Below are positions 35,933 to 44,659 of a stretch of DNA of 64,000 nucleotides, piece after piece. The notes under the pieces were generated by a model that had not been told where the DNA came from, searched no databases, and was given only the letters and a program-made list of their open reading frames with translations. The stretch is taken from positions 1,542 through 65,541 of the forward strand of contig CAJODN010000003.1 of assembly GCA_905233695.1 (NCBI GenBank). The letters run 5' to 3'. This DNA is from an uncultured Lachnospiraceae bacterium. GTDB taxonomy: Bacteria; Bacillota; Clostridia; Lachnospirales; Lachnospiraceae. The first letter of the stretch is position 1; each line of letters starts with the position of its first letter. The translations under genes were made by a program, and so were the position numbers.

Positions 35933-36529
35933 ATGGCAAACGAAAATGCCCGAAATGGAATAGGTAAAGTGTTTATCGGTCAGATTTTTGTAATCATCTC
36001 GGCCTTTTGTACATTGCTTTCTCTTATTCCCGGAATGGGACTTATGATAGCAGGAATATCGGTATTAGTTCTTAATCTTATAGGATTAATAATTTCGCTG
36101 GTGGGACTCAGCAAAGCCGGTAAAGAGAACGGACGACTTAAGACTGCTTTTACACTTACGATGGTCTCCATAATAGTGGAAGTCGTATGTGGAATCATGG
36201 GAGCCTTTTTACAGGTTACTTGGATGGAGCAAATCGAGGGAATTTTTACAACCGTATTATCACTTCTTATTACATATAACGTGTTATTTGGTTGCGCTGA
36301 GCTTAATTCCGAATTAAAGGGAAGAGCGAAGGGTACATGGAAGATGTACATGATTGTCGTTATTCTTGATATCGCAATTACCATAGTCGACCTTATATTG
36401 GCAATAATGGGAGTTACAGATGTGTCTGCAATCGCAACTGTTATCCTTGTACTTATCGATCTTGTATTCGATTTTATCGCATACATCAAGTACCTGGGCT
36501 TCCTTAATATTGCAAGAAAAGAAGCATAA
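35933..36529 (+). CDS. Multi-pass membrane protein, paralog 2 of 3
   Basis: A 198-residue paralog of the preceding gene: MANENARNGIGKVFIGQIFVI, then LVGLSKAGKENGRLKTAF, LITYNVLFGCAELNSELKG and TWKMYMIVVILDIAI. It has about five predicted TM stretches. It has GAGGAGACG upstream and is followed 21 nt later by the third copy, so copies 2 and 3 are probably one transcript. Function unknown. Confidence 0.75.
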   Translation: MANENARNGIGKVFIGQIFVIISAFCTLLSLIPGMGLMIAGISVLVLNLIGLIISLVGLSKAGKENGRLKTAFTLTMVSIIVEVVCGIMGAFLQVTWMEQIEGIFTTVLSLLITYNVLFGCAELNSELKGRAKGTWKMYMIVVILDIAITIVDLILAIMGVTDVSAIATVILVLIDLVFDFIAYIKYLGFLNIARKEA

Positions 36530-36550
36530 ATGAAAAAGGAGGAAATAATC

Positions 36551-37150
36551 ATGCAACATGAAAATGCACGTAACGGTGTAGGTAAACTTTTCACAGCAGA
36601 AATTCTTTTAATTGTTTCTGTATTTTGTTCGCTCTTAACATTAATTCCTGTAGTGGGAACTATTATTGGTGGACTTGCGATGGCTGTTCTTGGCATCATC
36701 GCATTTATCCTTCAGCTTGTTGGTCTTAGCAAAGCAGGACAGGATAGCGAACAGATTAAGTCAGCATTCATGTGGGTAATCATCGGATTAATTGTTTCAA
36801 TTGTTATGGCAATTTTTGCAGGAATTTGGTCTGATGCAACATGGATTCAAAACATTGGTAAGATAGTTAACTTTATCATTAGCTTACTCGTTACATACAA
36901 TGTTTTATTCGGATGTGCAGGTCTTAACTCTGCTTTAGCAGAGAGAGCTGAGAGTACATGGAAGTTCTACATGATAGTAATTATCATTGAGATAGTAGTA
37001 ACTATCGTTCTTGTAATACTTACATTAATAGGACTTTATGCAGCAATGGCTGTCATCGCAGTAATATTCGTACTTGTTGATGTAGTACTTCAGTTAATTG
37101 CATACTTCAAGTATCTTGGCTTCCTTAAGCAGGCTAAGGACGAAGTATAA
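36551..37150 (+). CDS. Multi-pass membrane protein, paralog 3 of 3
   Basis: A 199-residue paralog: MQHENARNGVGKLFTAEILLIV, LVGLSKAGQDSEQIKSAF, LVTYNVLFGCAGLNSALAER and TWKFYMIVIIIEIVV. The track begins at the ATG directly after the second copy, but AAGGAGG lies between that ATG and the one at 36551, so the latter is chosen. It is followed by a terminator. Function unknown. Confidence 0.75.
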   Translation: MQHENARNGVGKLFTAEILLIVSVFCSLLTLIPVVGTIIGGLAMAVLGIIAFILQLVGLSKAGQDSEQIKSAFMWVIIGLIVSIVMAIFAGIWSDATWIQNIGKIVNFIISLLVTYNVLFGCAGLNSALAERAESTWKFYMIVIIIEIVVTIVLVILTLIGLYAAMAVIAVIFVLVDVVLQLIAYFKYLGFLKQAKDEV

Positions 37151-37175
37151 GATCAGAACATTTTATGCTTACTAA

Positions 37176-37203
37176 GGCACCCTCTTTAGAGGGTGTCTTT
37201 TCT
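37176..37203 (+). terminator. Terminator after the membrane paralogs
   Basis: GGCACCCTC/GAGGGTGTC with a TTTA loop followed by TTTTCTT, 25 nt after the third paralog. Confidence 0.85.
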
Positions 37204-37240
37204 TATTGAAAAGAAATGTGAAAAATAGTAAAATATACCT

Positions 37241-37370
37241 ATTCAGAAGCAAGCAAATTTTCATGCATATACTTGTCGAATGCTTGCATTCGTAAAAGTA
37301 TATGGGTGAAAATTTATTTGGCGAGAGCCAATATGAGAAAATACGAAGTATTTTCGAATAGGTTCTGAAT
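37241..37370. repeat. Multi-branched structured element E4 upstream of galK
   Basis: An outer stem ATTCAGAA/TTCTGAAT encloses three arms: a long one (AAATTTTCA...TATACTT with AAGTATAT...TGAAAATTT, capped by CGAATGCTTGCATTCG), TTGGCGAGAGCCAA with a GAGA loop, and GAAAATACGAAGTATTTTC. This makes a possible four-way junction of 130 bp. It ends 33 nt before the galK start and lies after the terminator of the membrane genes. Confidence 0.7.
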
Positions 37371-37403
37371 AATTATATGGATTATTCTCTGGGAGGAATC
37401 GGT

Positions 37404-38576
37404 ATGGATGAGAAATTATTAAAAAAGAAATTCATTGAAAGCTACGGAGACGGCGGTGATATAAGAGAGTATTTCTCTCCCGGTCGCGTTAACTTAATCG
37501 GCGAACATACCGATTATAACGGCGGTCACGTATTTCCGTGTGCACTCACCCTCGGAACCTACGGAATAATGAGGAAAAGAGACGATTCTACCATGAATTT
37601 CTCATCTGCAAATGTAAGGCTCGGTCAGGTAATTACAGTTGATCTTAATGATGTCAGCTACAAGCAAGAATATAACTGGGCTAATTATCCTCTCGGAATA
37701 GTATGGGCCATGAAGGAAAAGGGAATAGAGTTAGATTCCGGCTTCGATATGATGATATGGGGAAATATTCCCAACGGTTCGGGACTCTCGAGTTCAGCCA
37801 GCATCGAAGTATTAATGGGTAAAATGCTTCAGGATATTTACAAGATTAAGAGCTTGAGCATGCTTGATCTTGCGCTTATCGGTCAGTATTCAGAGAATAA
37901 TTTCAACGGCTGTAACTGCGGAATTATGGATCAGTTCGCCGTTGCAATGGGTAAGAAGGATAACGCCATGTTCCTTGATACGAGTAACCTCTCATATCAA
38001 TATGCGCCAATTAACCTTCCGGATGAGAAGATAGTAATAATTAACAGTAAAGTCAAGCATTCACTTGTGGATTCTGCTTATAATGAGAGACGTGAGCAGT
38101 GTGCGTCTGCCCTCGCAGATCTTCAGACAAAGCTTGACATTAAGACCCTTGGAGACCTTGATATTGATACATTCGAGGCCAATAAGGACCTTATTAAGAG
38201 TGAAATTGTAAAAAAGCGCGCTAAGCATGCCGTATACGAGAATCAGCGTACAATAGAGGCAGTGGACGCCCTTAAGAAGAACGATGTGGAGAGATTCGGA
38301 CAGCTTATGAATGAGTCACACATCTCTCTCCGGGATGATTATGAAGTAAGCTGCGATGAGATTGATATACTTGTTGAGCTTGCATGGAATACCAAGGGAG
38401 TAATAGGCTCTCGAATCACAGGCGGCGGATTCGGCGGATGTACCGTAAGTATCGTTAAGAATGATGCCGTTTCGAAATTAAAAGAATATGTTGAAGAGGA
38501 ATACCTCGTTAAGACGGGGCTCAGACCGGAAGTCTATATAGTAGATATCGGCGACGGAGCCAAGAGGATCGGATAA
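37404..38576 (+). CDS. galK: Galactokinase
   Basis: Galactokinase phosphorylates galactose in the Leloir pathway. GHMP-kinase motifs are complete: FSPGRVNLIGEHTDYNGGHVFPCAL, NIPNGSGLSSSASIEV and GSRITGGGFGGCTVSIV. The catalytic Asp region (NCGIMDQFAVAMG) is present. The track start is 9 codons earlier; GGGAGGA lies 7 nt before the ATG at 37404, which gives 390 residues, a usual length. No other Leloir genes are nearby, and E4 sits directly upstream. Confidence 0.95.
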   Translation: MDEKLLKKKFIESYGDGGDIREYFSPGRVNLIGEHTDYNGGHVFPCALTLGTYGIMRKRDDSTMNFSSANVRLGQVITVDLNDVSYKQEYNWANYPLGIVWAMKEKGIELDSGFDMMIWGNIPNGSGLSSSASIEVLMGKMLQDIYKIKSLSMLDLALIGQYSENNFNGCNCGIMDQFAVAMGKKDNAMFLDTSNLSYQYAPINLPDEKIVIINSKVKHSLVDSAYNERREQCASALADLQTKLDIKTLGDLDIDTFEANKDLIKSEIVKKRAKHAVYENQRTIEAVDALKKNDVERFGQLMNESHISLRDDYEVSCDEIDILVELAWNTKGVIGSRITGGGFGGCTVSIVKNDAVSKLKEYVEEEYLVKTGLRPEVYIVDIGDGAKRIG

Positions 38577-38612
38577 TCTCCGTCCTATCTTAAAAGAGGA
38601 AAGGTTTAAGCA

Positions 38613-40664
38613 ATGAAGAGGCTACAATACAGCGAAGCCTTCAAGCATTATGTAAGGCTTCCGCTATATCTTATACCTATATTTATTGTGGGAGACATAT
38701 TATTATTCGCATTCGATCACGCTCGTATGGGATTTATATTTACCATAATGATCGTGGCATATGCGGTATTTATAATAGCTCTCTATGTATACAATCAGAA
38801 ATCAATCGACCAGTCGCTTATTAACTTCGCGGTAGGATATGCCACCGTGCAGAAGTCTATCTTAGAGAACTTGGACGTGCCCTACGCTCTTACGACGTTG
38901 GACGGTAAGCTTTTCTGGATGAATAAGGCTTTTTGCGATACCACGGGTAGGGATAAGACATATTCTAAGTCAATAACGTCAATTATCCCACAGATTACGA
39001 AAGAGAAGATTGCGGCATTAGAGCTTGGTGAAGCTATCACATTTCCAATACAATATGAGGAAATGTTCTACAAGGTTACGATTCATGCCTACGAAGCCGA
39101 GATTATGAAGGACGGCGATATGATAGGCTTCAAGGAAGGCGAGAACGTAGTGTACGCCGTTATGCTCTATGACGAGACGAAAGAGAAGACACTTGAGATC
39201 AGTTACAGGCAGAGGGAGATGGCGGCAATTCTCGTATACGTAGATAACTACGAAGAAATCGTAGACGCAGTGGATGCCGTGAAGCTCTCAGTTGTTCGAG
39301 CGGTAATTGAGAGAAAGGTATATAAATACTTCCAGAATAAGAAAGCCCTGGTTCGAAGAACCGACAGGGATAAATATGTTGTTGTAACCGACCGTAAGGG
39401 CTTAGAGCTTATGGAGGCTGACAATTTCGCTATCCTAGAGCAGATCAAGACCACATCTGTTGCGAAGGACGTACAGCCCACCTTAAGTATCGGTATAGGA
39501 ATTTCGGCAGAGGATTATAATCAGAATCTGGAATATGCCAAGGCGGCAATTGACGTGGCGCTGGGTCGTGGCGGTTCACAGGCCGTTATTAAGGAAGGCG
39601 ATGAAATATCATACTACGGTGCATATGGTAAGGAGAAAGAGAAGAACACCCGTGTTAAAGCGCGTGTTAAAGCCCAGGCCCTTCGTGAGCTTATGCAGAC
39701 AAGAGACGATATTATTATCATGGGTCATTCCATCTCGGACGTAGATGCCTTTGGTGCTGCAATAGGTATATACTGTGCGGCAAATTCTCTTGGAAAGAAA
39801 GCTCATATCGTACTAAATGATGTTACTAGCTCACTTCGTCCGATTGTAGAGACATTTTCAAAGGAAAAGGGTTATCCCGATGACCTATTCATAGATAGCC
39901 CCAACGCACTTATGATTCAGGATAAGAACACTCTTGTAGTTGTGGTTGATACCAATAGACCGAGCTATACTGAGTGTCCGGAGCTTATATCCCGTAGTGA
40001 GTCTATAGTGGTGTTCGATCATCACCGTAACAGGAAGGATACAATTGAGAATACGCTCCTTTCATATATTGAGCCTTACGCTTCTTCTACCTGTGAAATG
40101 GTAACTGAGATGTTCCCTTACTTCTCTGATAAGCTTGAGCTTACAACGGAAGAAGCGGATGCGTTGTTCGCGGGAATACTTATCGATACCAACAACTTTA
40201 TGACGAAGACGGGGGTAAGGACATTCGAAGCGGCGGCATATCTTAGAAGAAACGGTGCCGAGGTTAGCCGTGTAAGGAAGCTTCTCCGTGAGGATATGGC
40301 TGCTTATAAGGCGAAGGCTGAGATTGTAAGACATGCGTCCGTATATAACAATATGTTCGCAATATCCGTTTACAGCGGTGAAAATGTGGAGAGCCCCACA
40401 ATTGTCGGAGCACAGGCGGCCAATGAGCTTCTTAACATTGTGGGAATCAAGGCGTCCTTCGTGCTTACGGAATACAATAATAAGATATACGTAAGCGCCC
40501 GTTCCATCGATGAGATAAATGTGCAGCAGCTCATGGAAGAGCTGGGCGGAGGCGGTCACCTCAATGTGGCGGGAGCCCAGATTAAGGGTAAGACCACTGA
40601 TGAAGTTAAGGATATGATTATAGAGGTTATTGATAAATTTATAGATAAGGAAAATCTGAGGTAA
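38613..40664 (+). CDS. gdpP: Cyclic-di-AMP phosphodiesterase GdpP
   Basis: GdpP hydrolyses c-di-AMP and so affects cell-wall and potassium homeostasis. Two N-terminal TMs (LPLYLIPIFIVGDILLFAF and FIFTIMIVAYAVFIIALYVY) are followed by a PAS-like domain, a degenerate GGDEF domain (ALGRGGSQAVIK) and the DHH-DHHA1 phosphoesterase (GHSISDVDAFGAAIG, VVDTNRP, FDHHRNRKDTIEN, GGGGHLNVAGAQI). It has 683 residues. It lies in the classical gdpP-rplI-dnaB cluster, 3 nt before rplI. Confidence 0.95.
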   Translation: MKRLQYSEAFKHYVRLPLYLIPIFIVGDILLFAFDHARMGFIFTIMIVAYAVFIIALYVYNQKSIDQSLINFAVGYATVQKSILENLDVPYALTTLDGKLFWMNKAFCDTTGRDKTYSKSITSIIPQITKEKIAALELGEAITFPIQYEEMFYKVTIHAYEAEIMKDGDMIGFKEGENVVYAVMLYDETKEKTLEISYRQREMAAILVYVDNYEEIVDAVDAVKLSVVRAVIERKVYKYFQNKKALVRRTDRDKYVVVTDRKGLELMEADNFAILEQIKTTSVAKDVQPTLSIGIGISAEDYNQNLEYAKAAIDVALGRGGSQAVIKEGDEISYYGAYGKEKEKNTRVKARVKAQALRELMQTRDDIIIMGHSISDVDAFGAAIGIYCAANSLGKKAHIVLNDVTSSLRPIVETFSKEKGYPDDLFIDSPNALMIQDKNTLVVVVDTNRPSYTECPELISRSESIVVFDHHRNRKDTIENTLLSYIEPYASSTCEMVTEMFPYFSDKLELTTEEADALFAGILIDTNNFMTKTGVRTFEAAAYLRRNGAEVSRVRKLLREDMAAYKAKAEIVRHASVYNNMFAISVYSGENVESPTIVGAQAANELLNIVGIKASFVLTEYNNKIYVSARSIDEINVQQLMEELGGGGHLNVAGAQIKGKTTDEVKDMIIEVIDKFIDKENLR

Positions 40665-40667
40665 ATT

Positions 40668-41114
40668 ATGAAAGTTATACTTACACAGGATGTGAAGAAT
40701 CAAGGTAAAAAAGGCGACGTTATCGAGGTGAGCGACGGATATGCCCGTAATATGATAATTAAGAAGAAGCTTGGCGTTGAGGCTACACCCAAGGCGCTTA
40801 ACGATCTTAAGCTTCGGAAGAAAAATGACGAGAAGGTTATGGCAGAGAACTTGGCACAAGCCAAGGAGTTTGCGAACGAAATTGCTGGATGGACAATAGA
40901 AGTTCGGATTAAAACCGGAGAAGGCGGAAGAGCATTCGGTTCCGTTTCTTCTAAGGAAATAGCCGAGGCTGCCAAGACTCAATATGGTAAGGACATCGAT
41001 AAGAAGAAGATTGTACTCGAGGAGCCCATTAAGAATCTGGGAACATACGAGGTTAAGATTAAGCTTCATCCGGAAGTTACTGCAACAATGAAGGTTCACG
41101 TGTCGGAGAAATAG
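40668..41114 (+). CDS. rplI: 50S ribosomal protein L9
   Basis: L9 is a two-domain large-subunit protein. The N-terminal signature MKVILTQDVKNQGKKGDVIEVSDGYARNMIIKKKLGVEAT and the C-terminal domain (RIKTGEGGRAFGSVSSKEIAEA...VKIKLHPEVTATMKVHVSEK) are complete. It has 148 residues and is coupled by short gaps to gdpP and dnaB. Confidence 0.97.
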   Translation: MKVILTQDVKNQGKKGDVIEVSDGYARNMIIKKKLGVEATPKALNDLKLRKKNDEKVMAENLAQAKEFANEIAGWTIEVRIKTGEGGRAFGSVSSKEIAEAAKTQYGKDIDKKKIVLEEPIKNLGTYEVKIKLHPEVTATMKVHVSEK

Positions 41115-41117
41115 ATT

Positions 41118-42461
41118 ATGGATGATATTCAGGAAAATGCTGTAAGCAGGGCGATGCCGAGAAGCGATGAATCGGAGCTTGCGGTTATCGGCTCTATGAT
41201 TCTTAATAAGGATGCGGTTGAGCAGGCCTCTGAAATTATTACGGAGGATGACTTCTATAATAAGCAATATGCTCATATGTTCCGTGCAATGGTGGATATG
41301 TATAATGAGGGCGAGGAAATCGATGAGGTAACCCTTCAGAATAAGCTTACGAGTACCGATCTTCCGCCCAGCGTTACATCAAGAGAACATATTCTCGACA
41401 TTATGGATGCCACCCCCACATCAATTAAGGTTAAGGACTATGCGACTATCGTTAGGGATAAGTCGCTTCTTCGTCGTATAATCAAAGTTAATCAGGATAT
41501 AGAGAATGATTGCTATTCCGGCAGGGATGATGTTGAGACTATATTAGAGAAGACGGAGAAGGAAGTATTCTCTCTTATTAAGGATAGAAGCGTGGACGAC
41601 TACGTTGACATTTCCACGGTGGTATTCAACGCACTTCAGAGAATAGAAGCGGCGAGTAAGAAGAAGGGGCCGGTTACCGGTGTTGCTACAGGGTTTTCAG
41701 ACCTTGACTATCAGACGGCCGGGTTGCAGCCATCGGATCTTGTCCTTATTGCGGCAAGACCGTCAATGGGTAAGACCGCATTTGCCCTTAATATTGCACA
41801 GTATACCGCCATCCGTAATAACTTGCCGACTGTTATCTTCTCACTGGAAATGTCAAAGGAGCAGCTAGTCAATAGATTCCTCTCCCTAGAGACCGGAATC
41901 AACGCACAGAAGTTGCGTACGGGAGACCTAACAGAAGACGAATGGATGATTCTGGCCGAAGCATCGTCCAATATCGGCTCAAGCGGGCTTATTATTGACG
42001 ATACCTCAAGCATTTCCATTAATAATCTTAAGAGTAAATGCAGGAAATATAAGCTTGATAAGAATATAGGACTTATAATAATTGACTATTTGCAGCTTAT
42101 GGAGACAGGCGGAAGAGTTGAGTCTCATCAGCTTGCAATTGCCGAGATATCAAGGTCTCTTAAGGCGCTCGCAAGAGAACTTAACGTACCTGTTGTGGCC
42201 CTGTCTCAGTTATCGCGTAACGTTGAGAAACGTGATGACAAGAGACCGATGCTATCGGATCTTCGTGATTCCGGAGCAATTGAGCAGGATGCCGATGTTG
42301 TAATGTTTATCTATAGGGATGATTATTACAATAAGGATACGGAGAAGAAGAATATATCTGAGATAAATGTGGCTAAGCAGAGAAACGGCCCGGTGGGAAC
42401 AGTGGAGCTTGCCTGGATTCCTGAACTAACTAAATTTGCGAATAAAGAGAGAGAGCACTAA
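41118..42461 (+). CDS. dnaB: Replicative DNA helicase DnaB/DnaC
   Basis: The hexameric replicative helicase. The N-terminal helical domain (MPRSDESELAVIGSMILNKDAV) is followed by the RecA-like motor with Walker A ARPSMGKTAFALN, IIIDYLQLM (Walker B) and LSQLSRNVEKRDDKRPMLSDLRDSGAIEQDADVV. It has 447 residues. It starts 3 nt after rplI and is followed by a strong hairpin. It supplies the helicase for the origin 37 kb away. Confidence 0.97.
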   Translation: MDDIQENAVSRAMPRSDESELAVIGSMILNKDAVEQASEIITEDDFYNKQYAHMFRAMVDMYNEGEEIDEVTLQNKLTSTDLPPSVTSREHILDIMDATPTSIKVKDYATIVRDKSLLRRIIKVNQDIENDCYSGRDDVETILEKTEKEVFSLIKDRSVDDYVDISTVVFNALQRIEAASKKKGPVTGVATGFSDLDYQTAGLQPSDLVLIAARPSMGKTAFALNIAQYTAIRNNLPTVIFSLEMSKEQLVNRFLSLETGINAQKLRTGDLTEDEWMILAEASSNIGSSGLIIDDTSSISINNLKSKCRKYKLDKNIGLIIIDYLQLMETGGRVESHQLAIAEISRSLKALARELNVPVVALSQLSRNVEKRDDKRPMLSDLRDSGAIEQDADVVMFIYRDDYYNKDTEKKNISEINVAKQRNGPVGTVELAWIPELTKFANKEREH

Positions 42462-42489
42462 AAATTCCCGGCATTTCTGCCGGGAATTT
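42462..42489. terminator. Bidirectional terminator between dnaB and the DUF1858 gene
   Basis: A perfect 12-bp stem, AAATTCCCGGCA/TGCCGGGAATTT, with a TTTC loop. The A- and T-runs at its ends fit termination in both directions between convergent genes. Confidence 0.85.
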
Positions 42490-42496
42490 GTCGTCA

Positions 42497-42706
42497 TTAT
42501 GAAGCCTGGCTGGCCAAGTAATTGTTTATGTCATCTACCAATCCATCAGGGTCGATGCCGTGTACTGCGGCAGCCTCTTCTATAGTCTCCATCTGGCTTG
42601 CGGGACAACCCAGACAATGCATTCCGATATTCATAAGAATCGGTGCAACATTTTCATCTATCTGAAGAAGTTCTCCAATCATTGTGTTCTTATCTACCTT
42701 AGCCAT
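42497..42706 (-). CDS. DUF1858 domain-containing protein
   Basis: A 69-residue protein of the DUF1858 type: IDENVAPILMNIGMHCLGCPASQMETIEEAAAVHGIDPDGLVDDIN. The CxxC (CLGC) next to a helix is typical and may bind metal or act in redox; relatives are found alone or fused to Fe-S and cluster-assembly proteins. It diverges from the ferredoxin gene, which suggests a redox context. Confidence 0.88.
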   Translation of the reverse strand: MAKVDKNTMIGELLQIDENVAPILMNIGMHCLGCPASQMETIEEAAAVHGIDPDGLVDDINNYLASQAS

Positions 42707-42802
42707 TATAATTCCTCCTTACCTATTAAATTGTAGCATCATTTATTATAATCGTTTTTTGTACTAATTTCAATACAAAACCGCAACTCTTTCGAAACTA
42801 TA

Positions 42803-42831
42803 TTGTAAAAAGGAATATACTACGATAGAAT
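42803..42831 (+). promoter_or_regulatory. Ferredoxin promoter
   Basis: TTGTAA at 42803-42808, a 17-nt spacer and TAGAAT at 42826-42831, followed about 30 nt later by AGGAGGA and the ferredoxin ATG. Confidence 0.6.
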
Positions 42832-42875
42832 GAAATTACAAATGGGTATATATTAAACTAAGGAGGAATTTTATT

Positions 42876-43046
42876 ATGGCATACGTTATTACTGATGAAT
42901 GTGTATCATGCGGAACTTGTGCACCTGAGTGCCCTGTTGAGGCTATCTCTGAAGGCGACGCTCATTACGAAATCTCTGCAGATGCTTGCATCGAGTGTGG
43001 AACATGCGCAGGTGCTTGCCCTACAGGAGCTATCCAGGCACCATAA
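42876..43046 (+). CDS. 2[4Fe-4S] ferredoxin
   Basis: A 56-residue clostridial-type ferredoxin, too short for the ORF track: MAYVITDECVSCGTCAPECP...DACIECGTCAGACPTGAIQAP. Two CxxCxxCxxxCP motifs bind two [4Fe-4S] clusters used as a low-potential electron carrier. AGGAGGA precedes the ATG, with its own promoter and terminator. Confidence 0.97.
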   Translation: MAYVITDECVSCGTCAPECPVEAISEGDAHYEISADACIECGTCAGACPTGAIQAP

Positions 43047-43068
43047 CATGATATTTAATTAAGTAAGG

Positions 43069-43098
43069 AAAGCATTGGCCAATGGTCAATGCTTTTTT
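43069..43098 (+). terminator. Terminator after ferredoxin
   Basis: AAGCATTGGCC/GGTCAATGCTT with an AAT loop, followed by TTTTTGTG. Confidence 0.85.
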
Positions 43099-43189
43099 GT
43101 GCAAAAAAATACATTTCCCATTGAAAAATGAATCAGTCTGTGGTAAATTAATTAAAGGCTTTAATTAATTATTATGAAGAGGGATTAAA

Positions 43190-44617
43190 ATGAGTATGAA
43201 AAAAAGAATAATCAACTTGATTGTGGGATTCGCGCTTTATCTTGCCATCGCTTACGGACTTGGTCTTACAGGTGTAATCGATCCGACCGCCGCTAAAGGT
43301 ATCGGTGTAGCAGTATGGATGATATATTGGTGGGTTACAAGACCTGTTGATATAACGGTGACGGCACTTCTTCCCGCGGCAATTAATGCGGTATTCTCCA
43401 TTGTTCCAATGGAAGATATTATAAGCCAGTATTCTTCAAGCAGTATTATTCTTATATTCGGATCTTGCCTTCTTACTGCGCCCTGGGCATCAATCGGTCT
43501 TGATAAGAGGATTTCACTTAAGGCCCTTTCATTAATCGGACCTTCCATGAAGTCCCAGATAGCTGTATGGCTCTTGGCTGCAATAGTTCTTTCCAATATG
43601 ATGCCGAACGTTGTGGTTGTAGCGATATTTACACCTATTGCCGTTGCAATGCTCAAGGCAGCAGGCTATGAAGATATTAAGAAATGCGAGCCCGCCGTTC
43701 CCATTCTCTGCGCAATAGCCTGGGGAGCACAGCTTGGCGGTGCGGGAACACCTCTCGGCGGTGCCATGAATATTACAGCCATTGATTTTATTGAGAAGTA
43801 CACAGGACAAGAATTCATGTATGTCGACTGGATTATAAGGATGCTCCCTTATACCATAGTTGCAGCAATTGTTGTCCTTCTTATGATGATATTTAAGAAG
43901 AGAAAAGTTGATAGATTAGAGGGAACAAAAGAGTATTTTAAAGAGGCTTATGCAGAGCTCGGTCCCATGAAGAGAGAAGAGAAGATAAGTCTTGTGCTCT
44001 TCGTAATAGCTATGCTTGGTTCATTCCTTCGTCCGCTCTATGCAGACCTTATTCCGGGTCTTGTTCCGGCATATCTATTCTTAATAACGGGACTTATCAA
44101 CTTCATTATAATTGCGGCTGATAAAAAGACTATGCTTCTTGAATGGGATAAGGCTCAGAAAGAAGTTATGTGGGGAATGTTACTCCTCTTCGCAGGCGGA
44201 CTTGCCTTAGGTCAGATTCTTACGGGATCGGGAGCTAACGATGTAATAGCTGAAGTTATATCTAAGATGAACTTAACCGGAGGTCTCGGAACAATAGCGA
44301 TATTTGCTGTATTTGCATGTATTATCTCTGAGATGACCAATTCCACAGTGTCGGCTGCCGTTACGATACCGATTGTAATCGGCGTTACGACGAAGATAGG
44401 TCTTAATCCGATACCATATATATTCACGACGGCAATGGCGATGAACTACGAGTCGCTACTACCGGTAAGTGTAAGAGCTATTACTGTAAGTCACGGAATA
44501 GAACCTAATAAGATGCTGAAGTCAGGTTTCCCCATAACTGTAGTACGTATGCTGGTAGCAATTGCAGCAGGTTATATTATGCTTCTTGTATGGCCGGGAT
44601 TTGGGGAGTTGACCTAG
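43190..44617 (+). CDS. DASS/SLC13 family anion (dicarboxylate/sulfate) transporter
   Basis: A 475-residue membrane transporter with about 11-12 TM stretches. The two SNT-like substrate/Na+ motifs of the DASS family appear as AIVLSNMMPNVVVVAIFTPIA and EMTNSTVSAAVTIPIVIG, and WGAQLGGAGTPLGGAMN is also typical. Members import di- and tricarboxylates, sulfate or phosphate, often with Na+. The substrate is not predictable here. It converges with mecA. Confidence 0.85.
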   Translation: MSMKKRIINLIVGFALYLAIAYGLGLTGVIDPTAAKGIGVAVWMIYWWVTRPVDITVTALLPAAINAVFSIVPMEDIISQYSSSSIILIFGSCLLTAPWASIGLDKRISLKALSLIGPSMKSQIAVWLLAAIVLSNMMPNVVVVAIFTPIAVAMLKAAGYEDIKKCEPAVPILCAIAWGAQLGGAGTPLGGAMNITAIDFIEKYTGQEFMYVDWIIRMLPYTIVAAIVVLLMMIFKKRKVDRLEGTKEYFKEAYAELGPMKREEKISLVLFVIAMLGSFLRPLYADLIPGLVPAYLFLITGLINFIIIAADKKTMLLEWDKAQKEVMWGMLLLFAGGLALGQILTGSGANDVIAEVISKMNLTGGLGTIAIFAVFACIISEMTNSTVSAAVTIPIVIGVTTKIGLNPIPYIFTTAMAMNYESLLPVSVRAITVSHGIEPNKMLKSGFPITVVRMLVAIAAGYIMLLVWPGFGELT

Positions 44618-44659
44618 TCGGGGCTCATGTTACAGAGCCACGATCAGAGTCTAACGTAT

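Noticed and set aside
35980-36699. Minus-strand 239-aa hydrophobic ORF over the membrane paralogs
   Set aside because: Antisense reading of membrane-protein genes often looks hydrophobic; the plus-strand paralogs have ribosome-binding sites and shared motifs.
40062-41276. Minus-strand 404-aa ORF across gdpP, rplI and dnaB
   Set aside because: It overlaps three well-supported core genes on the other strand, and its composition is typical of an antisense frame.
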